Shown: positions 10,101 to 19,645, counted from the first letter of the stretch. The stretch is 64,000 bases of DNA from Rossellomorea orangium (GCF_019334305.1 NZ_JAHWGH010000001.1:1-64000), one strand, 5' to 3'. Notes: generated from the sequence alone by a model not told the origin. Made by a program: numbers and translations.

Positions 10101-12759
10101 TGGCAGATGGAGATGCCACATCATTCCATAGCCACGCACCAAAGTTTTCGTAGTTGCCGTCAGTGCGGTTGTAGTGGATACGGATGTTGTTTTCCGGTAC
10201 GGGTTCCGCTTCTGGATCTTCTCCGCCACCGGAACCTGCCACTGCACCTGTGATGTTTCCACCTTCAACGGTGAGTAGTGCCGTACCGCCGTCTGCTTTC
10301 TTCGGCAGGGTCAACGTTACTTCACCCGCACCAGTCGTCGTGTAGGTTTCCCCAGAATAAGCGTTCGTCACGACCGCATCGGGAGAATCCACTGTCAACG
10401 TGATCTCTTTCGCTTCGTCAGCCACGTTCAATCCGACGTATACCGAGTCGTCTTTATAATCGCGGGAGAATAAGAGAAACTTATCGCTGTTCGATCCTCC
10501 AACAGTATGTCTCTCACCCTTCGCGAACACATCCGAGTGCGCACCCCGGAAGTTCAGGATCTCCGTGTAGTGATCCAGCACATCGTTGTTCTCTACATCT
10601 TCCCAATTAAGGTCATAGCGGTTATCATACTGAGGATAATTATTCGCTCCGCTCTGCCCAAGCTCTTCACCGTAGTAGATGACTGGCTGCCCTTTAGAGG
10701 TTGCCTGAAGGGATGCCGCAAGCTTCAATTTACCCTCGTCCCCGCCAAGTGAATACAGGAATCCGTCTTCATCATGGCTTCCAAGGAACTGACCGAGTGT
10801 GGCCGTGTTATCGATCTTTCCGTTCCGGGCCGTCAATTTATCATTGGCCGCTTTCAGGTTGCCGTTCACAAATTCACGGGCGATGTCCTTGAATCCGAAG
10901 TCGAGGAGGGAATCCATCATGCCTGTATCCAGGTAGCCGTAATCATTGTCGGCACTTGCACCCCATGCTTCCCCGATCATTTTGTGCTTTGGCATTTTTT
11001 CCGTGATGGCGTTTTTGAAAGCCATCCATGTCGCGTCTTCCACATGCTTCACCGTATCGACACGGAAATAGTCGATGGTATTGCCTTTATCTGTCTTCGC
11101 TTTCTCGATCCAGTCGGTCTGCCAGTCGATGATCTGCTGGCGCACTTCAGGATTTTCGGTCATCACGTCAGGAAGTCCGGCTAGTTCACCGACCACTTCG
11201 TCTGTTCCGACATTGCCCTGACGAAGGATATCGCTGTACTTATCACGCTCGGCGTCCGTAGGATATCCGGCTGGACGCTGATCCGCAGGCAGCTCGCCGT
11301 CGATTTCTTTCAAGCCGTAACCAGTGTGGTTCAACACGACATCCACCATGATCTTGATGCCGCGGTCGTGGGCCTCATCAATCAGATTATGGAAATCGTC
11401 CATGCTTCCGAAGTGCGGGTTGAGTTCGCCGAAATTGCTCGCCCAGTAGCCGTGGTAGCCGAAATATGGCTCTCCTGCTTCCCCTTTTCGCACATCATAC
11501 TTGATATTTTCCACAACCGGACTGATCCAGATTGTGTTTACGCCGAGCTTATCAAGGTAATCAAGCTTTTCCGTGATTCCTTTGAAATCACCGCCTTGAT
11601 ACGTTCCGCGTTTCGACTGGTCGTAATTCAGGTTGTAAGGATCATCGTTCGACGTATCCCCGTTGAAGAATCGGTCTGTCAGCATGAAATAGATGATGGA
11701 TTCATCCCAGTCAAGGTCGGAATCCCCGACAGACTGCCTTGCTTTCACTTCGATTTCAGTGCTTCCTTTGTAGACGTTCCCGTAAGAGTCCGTAACGGTT
11801 AACGGAATCGTTTTCGTCCCTGCCGTAATGTCGTCATCAACGGAAAGGGTCACTTCATTCAGCGAAGGATCGATTTCAAGCTTGTCGGATCCTCCTAATG
11901 AAGAAACGTCCGCCGTGATTTTTTGAATGTTCAGGCCGTCTGTCAGACCGTCAATTCCGACACTTAAGACAGCGTTTTTATTATAGTCCACAGCTGCAGG
12001 AGCCACGGACCCTGTCACACTTAGGTCGGCTTTTTGAAAATCAAGAACTGATTTTCCATCGACGGTATTGTACGGATCACTCACTTCCGTCGTCACGCCA
12101 TCTTTTGTGACTAAAAAGCTGTACTCATTTTCCCCGTTAGGAATGTTTTCGTATGGGAGGATGAAGCGCTCATTCTCCGGCTCATACGTCATTTCCTTTG
12201 TTTCACCGTTGTATTTCAATTCGACTTTATCAATACTGTCCATTGCATCGTTTTTGAAAAGGTCTTTGTCACGATAGTAGAATGTCGCGTTACCTTGATC
12301 GATGACCGGAGCCGAACCATCGGGAACAATGCGGATCTTCTCAACACCGCTTGTTATGTATGCCTTGGTGAGGGTGTCGTTCTTGTTCACCTTGATGAAA
12401 CGGTCTCCGAATTCCTTCTCCGCCGTATTCCAGTCCTCTGTACTGCGAAGGACGAATCCGAATTGCTCGGTTTCAGGTGCCACGGCGATGTTCGCGGTCG
12501 CCACTCCGTTTTCATAGGAGTCGAAGTTGATTTGATCATCCTTCACACCTGTGTTCCATGCCCATATGTTCCAACCATCATACGTTTCGTCTTCACGGTA
12601 ATACGTGAAGCGAACCGTGCGGTCACCGGAATCCGCTGCTGTCGCCGTTTCATTTCCATCGGCAACGGCAGAAGCCGCCGGAGTAAATGGTGACCACAGA
12701 CTGATCAGCATCATCAGTGTCATAATCATTGAGATGTGTCGCTTTTTTCCATTTCTCAT
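7177..12759 (-). CDS. Secreted bifunctional alpha-amylase/type I pullulanase (amylopullulanase)
   Basis: An extracellular starch- and pullulan-degrading enzyme of 1860 residues with two separate GH13 catalytic units. A signal peptide (1-33, ending ASA) precedes a CBM41-like domain (about 45-130) and Ig-like linkers. GH13 unit 1 (about 350-790) has its nucleophile in FRVDTVKH (about 570), its acid in IGEAWG (595) and its third acid in SHDEDG (663). Two tandem CBM41 domains (about 858 and 968) follow. A CBM48 domain (about 1170-1255) leads into a pullulanase unit with YNWGYDP (1383), GMRFDMMGD (1495), IGEGW (1525) and AAHDN (1615). All catalytic residues are present. The layout matches the two-headed alkaline amylopullulanases known from Bacillus. 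The C-terminus is lysine-rich, with no SLH domain. LacI-type operator sites lie upstream. Confidence 0.95.
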   Translation of the reverse strand: MRNGKKRHISMIMTLMMLISLWSPFTPAASAVADGNETATAADSGDRTVRFTYYREDETYDGWNIWAWNTGVKDDQINFDSYENGVATANIAVAPETEQFGFVLRSTEDWNTAEKEFGDRFIKVNKNDTLTKAYITSGVEKIRIVPDGSAPVIDQGNATFYYRDKDLFKNDAMDSIDKVELKYNGETKEMTYEPENERFILPYENIPNGENEYSFLVTKDGVTTEVSDPYNTVDGKSVLDFQKADLSVTGSVAPAAVDYNKNAVLSVGIDGLTDGLNIQKITADVSSLGGSDKLEIDPSLNEVTLSVDDDITAGTKTIPLTVTDSYGNVYKGSTEIEVKARQSVGDSDLDWDESIIYFMLTDRFFNGDTSNDDPYNLNYDQSKRGTYQGGDFKGITEKLDYLDKLGVNTIWISPVVENIKYDVRKGEAGEPYFGYHGYWASNFGELNPHFGSMDDFHNLIDEAHDRGIKIMVDVVLNHTGYGLKEIDGELPADQRPAGYPTDAERDKYSDILRQGNVGTDEVVGELAGLPDVMTENPEVRQQIIDWQTDWIEKAKTDKGNTIDYFRVDTVKHVEDATWMAFKNAITEKMPKHKMIGEAWGASADNDYGYLDTGMMDSLLDFGFKDIAREFVNGNLKAANDKLTARNGKIDNTATLGQFLGSHDEDGFLYSLGGDEGKLKLAASLQATSKGQPVIYYGEELGQSGANNYPQYDNRYDLNWEDVENNDVLDHYTEILNFRGAHSDVFAKGERHTVGGSNSDKFLLFSRDYKDDSVYVGLNVADEAKEITLTVDSPDAVVTNAYSGETYTTTGAGEVTLTLPKKADGGTALLTVEGGNITGAVAGSGGGEDPEAEPVPENNIRIHYNRTDGNYENFGAWLWNDVASPSANWPTGATMFEKTDSYGAYIDVPLAEGAKNIGFLVMDVTKGDAGKDGGDKAFSITSPDVNEIWIEQGSDKVYTYEPVDLPANTVRIHYDREDGNYENFGLWTWGDVKSPTENWPTGALDFSKKDRYGAYVDVELNEDAKQIGFLVLNEETGEKDGGDKTFNLLDKYDQLWVKHGEDNVFISPHGDVATGLVSSEVISDDTIRLNFTMTDGLTEEALMSGLTLKDKDGADITVNSVKITGDKTVEVKADFDLKKLPLSITYSGRTVSAAAGWRLLDNKYAYDGDDLGATYKKGDATLKLWAPKASKVVANFYDKKDAATKIGSIELTLGEKGVWSTEVKAKDLKVKDLKGYYYQYEVTNDGVTKKVLDPYAKSMAAFTVNTEGEAGPDGDNVGKAAIVDLKGTDPKKFSHASIDGYEKREDAVIYEIHVRDFTSDPSIEKDLKKERWGTYDAFIKKLDYIKSMGVTHVQLLPIMAWYYGDETKMGERELEYSAGGNEYNWGYDPHSYFSPDGAYSEDATDPQLRIEETKRLIDAIHDKGMGVVLDVVYTHMAKTSTLNDIVPNYYAFQDEQGNFLGGFGNNLATNHVMAEKLMVDSVKYWFDEYKIDGMRFDMMGDASYPAVQKAYDAAAEINPDALFIGEGWRTFAGHLSDPSLKGMGADQDWMDKTDDVGVFSDEIRNELKSGFGSEGEPRFLTGGARDINTIFNNIKGQPGNTADDDPGDMVQYIAAHDNLPLYDVIAQSIKKDPAIPENNLEIHKRIRVGNSMILTSQGTAFLHAGQEYGRTKQWLGEGVPEQKYHELEDENGDPFGYFIHDSYDSSDAINMFDWEKATNKKKYEINTTTREYTEGLIKLRRSTNAFRLGDKELVDQNVSLMDIPEMGDTDLLLAYKNVSTDGTGEYYVFVNADNKARTLSIGEYDFSKGKVVVDNDEAGTKPVSKKSGFSFTKGTLTLDPLTTVVIKVDEKGKKEKNKKKH

Positions 12760-12818
12760 TCATGTTTTCCCCCTTAATTGGATAAGTAATATAATAGAAG
12801 TGCTCGTGGTGATGCTTG

Positions 12819-12898
12819 TGGAAACGTTTGCACAATTGATTAAAAAAATGTGAGGTTAAATCCGGAGTAGTTATTTCGCACTAATGCAAACGATTGCA
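12819..12898 (-). promoter_or_regulatory. cre-like and MalR-like operators upstream of the amylopullulanase
   Basis: Two LacI-family type palindromes lie 60-140 bases upstream of the start. TGGAAACGTTTGCA (12819-12832) is close to the CcpA cre consensus. TGCAAACGATTGCA (12885-12898) is a near-perfect palindrome of the type bound by maltose regulators. Together they suggest glucose repression and maltose induction of the starch-degrading enzyme (inference). Confidence 0.6.
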
Positions 12899-13119
12899 AT
12901 TATCTGTCTTTTCCATTTTACAATAGATGAGATGGGGGTGGCTATATGACTATTGGGGGATTTTTTTCATATTGTACTTGTTCAGTAGAAGCTGGTTTTC
13001 TCGTTTCTATCGTTTAGAAATGAAGAATTTGAATACCTCTTACCCATCCATATATAAACCTATATTCACTCGCCCCAACATATAATAAAAGGAGGGATTT
13101 CAAGACAGGGGTGAGTTTT

Positions 13120-15222
13120 ATGAAGAAAATGGTTTCACTTACTTACTTATTCGGAGTTGTCTTCATTTTAACCAGTGCACTTTATTTTTTCGCTTCAAAC
13201 TGGCAAATGTTTTCGAGGCTTGAGAAAGTGGCTTTAGCGGGGATTTTGATTGTATTGTTCTATGGAGCCAGTTTTCTGTTGGACCGTGTTTTGAAGGGAG
13301 CCCATTTCCTTTCAAATTGGCTGCTGGTCAGCGGGGTGATCTCCTTCGGACTTTCCGTAGCGTTGCTCGGACAGCTGTACAATTCCCACGCGGACAGCTA
13401 TTTATTGTTTCTAGTCTGGTCTATTCCCGCCTTGCTGTTCAGTGTTTACACAAGGTATGGCGGATTTTACGCATTGACCCACATCCTCATCCATTTGACG
13501 ATCTATTTTTATCTGTTCCCTTCCACTCCATTCGGGCACTGGACCTTCGCCCATACGTGGATTGCATTCGGAGTCGGCATAGCGAATATGCTCTTATTTT
13601 TGATTATCAGAAAAGGATACATCCATTCAAAACCATTGCTTTACTTGAGTCTTGTCTCTGCCAACCTCCTCCTTATCGTTACGGCTTTCGATAACCCGTA
13701 TTCCGCTTTGTTTACCCTGTTTTATGTAGGTATCCTTGGATTTGGGGTGTACTGGTATTTTCATAAGGAAACATCCATCTTTATCATTCTATCGATGTTC
13801 GGAACAGGCTTTATCATCATCAAAATGTTTGAGCTGATGGCAAGATATGTGTCCAGTTTGTTCTTCTTCGGTCTTTTACTGGCCGCCATTCTGTTATTAG
13901 TGGGAAGTGTTTTCATTGTGAACTACTTACGAAAACATTCCGCTTCCCGTCACTGGACAAAGACGATCTTCGTAGCAAGTGTCACGACCATCGCTTCTGT
14001 TTTCATCGTGGCGTCTGTATTCGGTCTGCTTTCACTGTTCATGGTGGATGTCTCCATGATCACTCTATTTGTATTGGCGACGGTATTCCTCGTGATTCCC
14101 AGTACAGTAACGAACTGGCCGTCTCCGGTAAAATATTCGCTTATGATGACCGGCATCGTGATCGGGATGATAGCAAGTGTGTTTGATGAATTTTCATTTG
14201 TGATGTTCTTCGTTTTCGCCTTTGTGTTCTACTTTGAAAAACGGACTTCTGCAAGATTTATCTTTTACCTGCTGTTTCAATTGAATACAGCTATTTTCTT
14301 GGGGCAAACGATGGAACTGGGCGCACATGCCCTTCTTGTGGTAATGGTGTGTTTAAACATGATCGCCTACCTTGGGCTGAAGAATAAACAGATCCTTCAA
14401 TATGGAGCGTTTCTCAGTGGGTTCATAGCCCTTTTCTCGTTAACGACAATCGATTTATCGTTTATTCTTCATATTATCTACTGCACCCTGTTTTTCTTTA
14501 TAGCAACCTTATGCGTGTATTTTTTCAGAAAGCAGGGGCTTCATCTTTATTGGGTTTCATCCCTTGTATTCTGGTTCATGCTTATCGTCCAGTTGTATTA
14601 CGATCTTGCCTGGAAGCTCGTTCATAAATCCGTGCTCTTTGCTATGTTGGGCATCGTCTTCCTACTGGTGGCCGGCCACCTGGATAGGAAAAGTGGGCCA
14701 GGACGGAAATCGCACTCGATCCTGGCAGAGAAAAAGCTCGGTATCCTCTTCATCATATGCCTTCAAGTCGGGTGGATCGGGTATCAGGTGTATTCAAACG
14801 AGACCCTTTTACAAAACGGGGAAACGGTCATTTTAGAACTTGAACCAGTCGATCCAAGATCTCTCCTGCAGGGGGATTATGTGGAATTGAATTATAGTAT
14901 TTCACAACTGAAGGATATCTCTATAGATGACACCCGCTCCGTCACCATTGTGTTACGTAAAAACACTGAGGGCATCCATGAATATTCAGGGATTTACCGC
15001 TTTCACGGAAAATGGAATACACCTTATAAAAAGAAATCCGGTGACGTCCTCCTAAACGGAAAGGTTACAAGCTCGTGGGACAACAATGCCCAGATCTCAT
15101 ATGGAATCGAGCATTTCTTCATCCCAGAAGGAACCGGCCTCAATGTGCAGGAGAAGATGAAGACTGCGGTGGTGAACGTGAGTAATAAAGGGGATGGGAT
15201 ATTGGTGCGTTTAGGTAGATAG
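13120..15222 (+). CDS. Polytopic membrane protein: DUF2157 N-terminus plus GDYXXLXY C-terminus
   Basis: A membrane protein of 700 residues. The N-terminal DUF2157 module (LFGVVFILTSALYFFASNW...) is followed by some 16-18 predicted membrane helices. An outward-facing C-terminal domain carries the GDYVELNYS signature of the GDYXXLXY family (about residue 590). The start is the ATG at 13120, which follows GGGGTGAG. An in-frame GTG at 13111 is less well placed, and the truncated paralogue at 56264 supports this choice because it aligns from MKK. Function is unknown. It stands alone and is followed by a terminator-like repeat. Confidence 0.85.
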   Translation: MKKMVSLTYLFGVVFILTSALYFFASNWQMFSRLEKVALAGILIVLFYGASFLLDRVLKGAHFLSNWLLVSGVISFGLSVALLGQLYNSHADSYLLFLVWSIPALLFSVYTRYGGFYALTHILIHLTIYFYLFPSTPFGHWTFAHTWIAFGVGIANMLLFLIIRKGYIHSKPLLYLSLVSANLLLIVTAFDNPYSALFTLFYVGILGFGVYWYFHKETSIFIILSMFGTGFIIIKMFELMARYVSSLFFFGLLLAAILLLVGSVFIVNYLRKHSASRHWTKTIFVASVTTIASVFIVASVFGLLSLFMVDVSMITLFVLATVFLVIPSTVTNWPSPVKYSLMMTGIVIGMIASVFDEFSFVMFFVFAFVFYFEKRTSARFIFYLLFQLNTAIFLGQTMELGAHALLVVMVCLNMIAYLGLKNKQILQYGAFLSGFIALFSLTTIDLSFILHIIYCTLFFFIATLCVYFFRKQGLHLYWVSSLVFWFMLIVQLYYDLAWKLVHKSVLFAMLGIVFLLVAGHLDRKSGPGRKSHSILAEKKLGILFIICLQVGWIGYQVYSNETLLQNGETVILELEPVDPRSLLQGDYVELNYSISQLKDISIDDTRSVTIVLRKNTEGIHEYSGIYRFHGKWNTPYKKKSGDVLLNGKVTSSWDNNAQISYGIEHFFIPEGTGLNVQEKMKTAVVNVSNKGDGILVRLGR

Positions 15223-15378
15223 AATGTGATAGGAATACTATTAATTTATAGGAGGATGCTGCAGTGGGGATTGTTAAAGCCTCCTATTGAAACTTTTTCA
15301 ATTGCCACCTATTTTTCATTCATCATTAGAATGTATCTTAGAAATGAAAGTAAATTGAACAGTTTTGAAAGTTGATTA

Positions 15379-15424
15379 AGAGGCTGGGACAAATGTACTT
15401 TAATTATATCCCAGCCTCTTTGCC
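15379..15424 (+). terminator. Terminator-like AGAGGCTGGGAC hairpin
   Basis: Arms AAGAGGCTGGGA and ATCCCAGCCTCTT separated by 16 bases, followed by TTGCCTTTT. It is 160 bases past the DUF2157 gene. The AGGCTGGGAC sequence is also known as a dispersed motif in Firmicutes, so it may be both a repeat and a terminator. The rest of 15223-15575 is non-coding. Confidence 0.6.
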
Positions 15425-15575
15425 TTTTCACGATCAGCTTTTCTAGTTTTTCTATCCCAATACTTCATATCTTATGGATCCCGTTTTCTAGTAATGATTT
15501 GATATCTTGCTTTTTAAAAAATTGTCATAATTTAGCAAATAATGAAGTGAGTTATCTCTGCTCCTATTCCCTGTT

Positions 15576-15905
15576 TCATTCAAATTTTACGGCTTCAAGA
15601 TGGTATTCATTATCTACATTAGGCGGACCAGCATAATGTATTTGGACTTTTTGGCCTGGTTTCAGCTTTTTAACTTGAGGTCGCAAATCTAAACTCACTT
15701 GAAATCTCATAATGACGCCCTCTACTTGGAACTCCCAACTATGGAGATTCTCATTTTCCCCTATATACTCTGCTTCTTTAGAGAACCTCTCTATCACAGC
15801 AGGTTCTTCGGTCCCTTCATTCCCAAATAGGGATGATGTACACCCGGTCAAACAGATGCACCAACTGACGGCTAAAAATATGGTACTGACTTTTGATACC
15901 TTCAT
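15576..15905 (-). CDS. Small lipoprotein, unknown function
   Basis: A protein of 109 residues. The signal peptide ends in the lipobox LTGC (Cys about residue 22), so the mature protein is lipid-anchored on the outside of the membrane. The rest has a DUF-like beta-rich pattern ending in YHLEAVKFE, with no family I can name. The ATG at 15905 is preceded by AAGGAGGAATC. It may belong to the downstream side of the permease cluster, but the 138-base gap to it makes this uncertain. Confidence 0.8.
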   Translation of the reverse strand: MKVSKVSTIFLAVSWCICLTGCTSSLFGNEGTEEPAVIERFSKEAEYIGENENLHSWEFQVEGVIMRFQVSLDLRPQVKKLKPGQKVQIHYAGPPNVDNEYHLEAVKFE

Positions 15906-16043
15906 GATTCCTCCTTGACAGTGGATTTTTCATGGCTTCCCCTGTCCCACTGGTGATACATTAGACGATGGGGATTGAAATGCGTTACACACAGAGCAAA
16001 AGGATCTCAAGAAATCGATCTTTTGAAATGATTTGATGTGTTT

Positions 16044-17078
16044 TTAGTACGTCTTCCTTGGAACAGACTCTCTGCCCACCCTGATAAAATCCCGTTCATG
16101 GAGATCGTGTTCATGAGTCTCAGGAAGAGTCTCGTCTGACATCCCTTCATCAGCTGCTTCTCCATAACCGGCCTCATACACACTCTCCACCCCATTCAGA
16201 ATCAGATTGATGGATACAATCGTCAATGCAAAGAACGTAATCGGGACCAGTACAATAAAAGGATGAATATATAGCATCTCGAAATAATCCCCGATCAATC
16301 CTGACCACTCAAAGGACAACGTCTTAGGTGGATCTTGCATCGGCGAGAAATCAATGACGGTCCCTCCGAAGAACATTTTTAACAGGCCGAGATGGGCAAG
16401 TATAATTAATACCTGATTAAGCTGTTGGATAAAGAGGATGACCAGCTTTTGAATCAAGTGTTTTGTTACATGGAAGACAAGTATTCTGAATGTGCTTGCG
16501 CCTAGCGTTCTAGAAGCGATGACATATTCCGTTTGAAAAATCTTTTGAGTTTCTTTGCTCACATATAACACCACACTTGGTAATGGGAGCAATATCAATA
16601 TGACCGCTTCAAAAAGAGCGCGCTTATAAAAAGGTTCTGCAAAGCCATCAATGGGCATGGATAACACATTGATTAAAATAAAATAAGAAATCAATGTGAT
16701 AGGTATGACAGAAAATGTGCCGAGAAAGTTCTCTAATACGTTAAATGTTCTTTTGAAGTATCCGCTTAAAATGGTTCCAATGAGTGCCCCTAATATGATT
16801 TGGACAAACGCTATGCAAATGGAGATACCAATTGTATATTTTGCCCCCTCTACTATGACATGTAGCAAATCGTTTCCATTTGCATCCGTTCCCAGTGGAA
16901 ATTTGAATGATGGTTTAAATGGAGCTGTTTCAACGATTTGCCCATTTTCATACAAAGCATCCATATCCCTAATATTACCTTGATTGAGAATCGTGTTGGA
17001 AATGCTCGCCGACAGTAGCAACGTGATAAAAAGGAATCCAACCAGAAAGCGTTTATTAGTGAACAATGATTTAACCAC
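16044..17078 (-). CDS. ABC transporter permease, OppC/DppC-like
   Basis: A protein of 344 residues: an N-terminal membrane helix, a periplasm-facing segment with FPLGTDANGNDLL (the classical OppC/DppC signature), then five more helices of the BPD-type permease fold. The usual EAA loop region is recognisable but divergent (VIASRTLGAS). It starts immediately after the OppB-like gene. No ATPase or binding-protein gene is next to it, so it must borrow these or use the pathway in an unusual way. The likely substrate is an oligopeptide (inference). Confidence 0.85.
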   Translation of the reverse strand: MVKSLFTNKRFLVGFLFITLLLSASISNTILNQGNIRDMDALYENGQIVETAPFKPSFKFPLGTDANGNDLLHVIVEGAKYTIGISICIAFVQIILGALIGTILSGYFKRTFNVLENFLGTFSVIPITLISYFILINVLSMPIDGFAEPFYKRALFEAVILILLPLPSVVLYVSKETQKIFQTEYVIASRTLGASTFRILVFHVTKHLIQKLVILFIQQLNQVLIILAHLGLLKMFFGGTVIDFSPMQDPPKTLSFEWSGLIGDYFEMLYIHPFIVLVPITFFALTIVSINLILNGVESVYEAGYGEAADEGMSDETLPETHEHDLHERDFIRVGRESVPRKTY

Positions 17079-17948
17079 TCAGACTCCTCCCTTCTTGATG
17101 ACAGCAGGAACGAATAGTTCGTAACATTGAAAAAGGATGGAAATCGGGTAATAGATAAACAATAGACCGATAAAGAACACTTCTGGATATGGATATTGTA
17201 AGATGAAGGACATAATTCCGGGTACATTGAATAGATACTCCACGATTAATAAATTGGTTAAGAAGAATAGAATGATGGTTTTAGAGTAATGAAAGCAGGA
17301 ATAAATCGTATTCCTCAGGACATGCACGAAGATGACCCTTCTGAAAGTTAGACCTTTAGCAATGGCCAGATTTGCATAGCTTTTAGAGAGTTCATCGAGC
17401 ATTTGAGAGATGAGTAATTTCGTGATAATCATGGTTGGAGTTATGCTCAACGAAAGGATTGGAAGAATAATAGCCTTCTCTTCCCCATAAGAAGCAAAGT
17501 TCAAGAACTGCAGATTTGTTCTCTGATAAAACCAAACGACCAACACTTGAAGTACGATTATGTAAAAAATATCCGGAACTGCTTGTACATAGGTGAAAAC
17601 TTCTTGAAATACGTCAATGACTTTTTTCTTGAAATTCACGATGATAAAAGCAACGATAAGGGAAATCACTATTGAAAGCATCAATGATCCCCCCATCAGT
17701 ACCAATGAATCCTTTAATGGAGAAATGATCGTTGGAAAAATTGGTCGGAATACATTTCTTCCTGTACTGAATTCTAAATCCTTTATGGACGTTAAACTCA
17801 TAAGGACCTTCCCTATGCTTTGAAAATACACGTGGATAGTTGGTTTGAATCCTTCGAACAAATATGGAATACAACTAATGAGGAGTATGGCTGTAAAGGA
17901 AGATACCATCTTCCAAATGAAAGACAATAGTGCGTTAACGATAGTCAA
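17079..17948 (-). CDS. ABC transporter permease, OppB/DppB-like
   Basis: A protein of 289 residues with about six membrane helices and the permease loop (YANLAIAKGLTFRRVIFVHVLRN), matching OppB-type peptide permeases. The start is a TTG at 17948, with GGAGAGGATG upstream. It lies 31 bases after the XRE-TPR regulator gene and directly precedes the OppC-like gene, which suggests one transcript. Confidence 0.83.
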   Translation of the reverse strand: MTIVNALLSFIWKMVSSFTAILLISCIPYLFEGFKPTIHVYFQSIGKVLMSLTSIKDLEFSTGRNVFRPIFPTIISPLKDSLVLMGGSLMLSIVISLIVAFIIVNFKKKVIDVFQEVFTYVQAVPDIFYIIVLQVLVVWFYQRTNLQFLNFASYGEEKAIILPILSLSITPTMIITKLLISQMLDELSKSYANLAIAKGLTFRRVIFVHVLRNTIYSCFHYSKTIILFFLTNLLIVEYLFNVPGIMSFILQYPYPEVFFIGLLFIYYPISILFQCYELFVPAVIKKGGV

Positions 17949-17979
17949 ATGTCATCCTCTCCCTATAATTTGGCGCTGG

Positions 17980-19332
17980 TTATATGTTCAAATGCTTAAT
18001 TTTGCTTTGAAGATGATTGTTAGCGAGGCGTTCACTGTCACTAGCATGTTCTTCATACTCATTTGTCACTCTATTTCCCTGTAATAACTTCATCAGCAAC
18101 TCTTTGGATAACTCATAATAACCGGCAGCCTTCTTATATTTTAATTGGTGCTTATAATATTCACCCAAGTCATCACAGAATCCTGAAAGAATTAAATACT
18201 TATTTTGGCTCAAGAGTTCTGGGATAATGCTTTTCTCCATAGCCCGGTCCAGCTCCTCCATTTCTTCTCTCATCTTTAGATGAAAGTATATGTACTCAGC
18301 TTTCAGGGAAGATAATGATGGATTTTCCATTACCTTAGAATAAACATTCCCAAGACATTGCAAGGCTTCGCGTTTCATGTCCACCATTGCATATTCTCTA
18401 ATGAGGGAGAGGGTAATTCGTGCGCTATGGAAAGAACTAAAGTCAGATAGCTCTTTATATATTTCCTCTAACAATTTTAGCGAATCGTCATGCTGTCCTA
18501 ATAGGTTATACAGACTGCTAAGGTTGTGTTTAATTGGTGCTATTATTTCCTCATAATCTATTTCCTTCGCAAGGTTCAAGGCAGAATCATAGTGTTTAAG
18601 GGAAAGCGTGTACTGAAAGTTCCGTTTCTGGCATATCCCTAAAAGAGTGTGACAATCGACACACCTTTTTAACATATACATCGTTTGAAAGTATGCCAAA
18701 GCCTTTTCGGCGTGATGAACAGCGATGTTTGAAAGATGATTATTGGCCGTTATTAAAGAGAATACATAATGAAACTCCGCAAGCTCCAACGTGGTCAGCT
18801 CCAGAAATGAAAGAAACGTTTGAGCCTCTTGAATATTCTGTAATGCGCCGTGGAATTGACCGATGGAGTAATAGTAATTTGCACTAAATGTATAGTAATA
18901 GAACTTTGTTTTTAACGGCATATCAATCACTTTATCTTTCAATTCCTGTATTTCCGAGGGGATAGATGTCATATTATTATTCCACTGAAGATGATATTGT
19001 ATCAAAAGGACTCGATACTCAAGATGTATGATCTCATTCGTAAATTCCCTATCTTGAAAGTAGCGATACAATTCATGAGATTCTTCTCTTTTTAATAATA
19101 ATGTTCTCCACTGCGATAAACGTTCTTGTATTTGAGACAGAGTATTGTCATCTGTTACATATGCCAGCCGACTTAATAGCATATGGAGAGTTTGATCGCT
19201 TGGCTGAATCATTTCATTTTCAATCTTAGATAAATAAGAAACAGAGCAAATTCCTTTGGACAAATCCAATTGGTTCATTTGTTTCTTCTTACGCAAGTGA
19301 CGTATTTTATGGCCAATCGACATGTTCGTCAT
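17980..19332 (-). CDS. XRE-TPR transcriptional regulator (RRNPP-like), 450 aa
   Basis: A helix-turn-helix at residues 5-60 (IGHKIRHLRKKKQMNQLDLS...SYLSKIENE) is followed by about 370 residues of helical hairpins of tetratricopeptide type. This architecture is that of peptide-sensing regulators such as PlcR and NprR, but is shared by non-sensing relatives. The ATG at 19332 follows AAGGGGTG. Upstream M-codons do not. It leads the two peptide-type permease genes, which makes peptide signalling a reasonable idea. I find no small propeptide gene beside it. Confidence 0.82.
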   Translation of the reverse strand: MTNMSIGHKIRHLRKKKQMNQLDLSKGICSVSYLSKIENEMIQPSDQTLHMLLSRLAYVTDDNTLSQIQERLSQWRTLLLKREESHELYRYFQDREFTNEIIHLEYRVLLIQYHLQWNNNMTSIPSEIQELKDKVIDMPLKTKFYYYTFSANYYYSIGQFHGALQNIQEAQTFLSFLELTTLELAEFHYVFSLITANNHLSNIAVHHAEKALAYFQTMYMLKRCVDCHTLLGICQKRNFQYTLSLKHYDSALNLAKEIDYEEIIAPIKHNLSSLYNLLGQHDDSLKLLEEIYKELSDFSSFHSARITLSLIREYAMVDMKREALQCLGNVYSKVMENPSLSSLKAEYIYFHLKMREEMEELDRAMEKSIIPELLSQNKYLILSGFCDDLGEYYKHQLKYKKAAGYYELSKELLMKLLQGNRVTNEYEEHASDSERLANNHLQSKIKHLNI

Positions 19333-19645
19333 TTCAATCACCCCTTTGAACAGCTTCAATTCCAATTTTAACTTAAAATTCCAACATTTTCTCTTTTACA
19401 TCTACTCACTTTCCTCTTATTTCTGACCTTTCACCTTCCTTTTCAGTTCAAGAATTTGAACTGTCTACACAAGTTTGGGTTATTAAGATGTCTTGATGAT
19501 AAAATAATATAGGATTAATTGAAAATTCCTACGTGATTGATACAAAAATCATAACCTTGAGGCAAAAGGTAAGTCGCTCTGTCACAGCAACCCCTTCCAA
19601 TTTTCTTCCAACTCTATTAGACTAGTACTGAGGAGGGGAATAATT

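Noticed and set aside
9786-10268. Open frames in other frames within the amylopullulanase gene
   Set aside because: They have no ribosome sites, no family patterns and lie inside a gene with strong domain evidence. They are shadows of it.
19560-19620. Leader before the SLH transglycosylase with AAGGTAAG...GTCACAGCAACCCC, like a riboswitch fragment
   Set aside because: It does not match the conserved parts of cyclic di-GMP, cyclic di-AMP or cobalamin riboswitches that I know, and no terminator hairpin follows.
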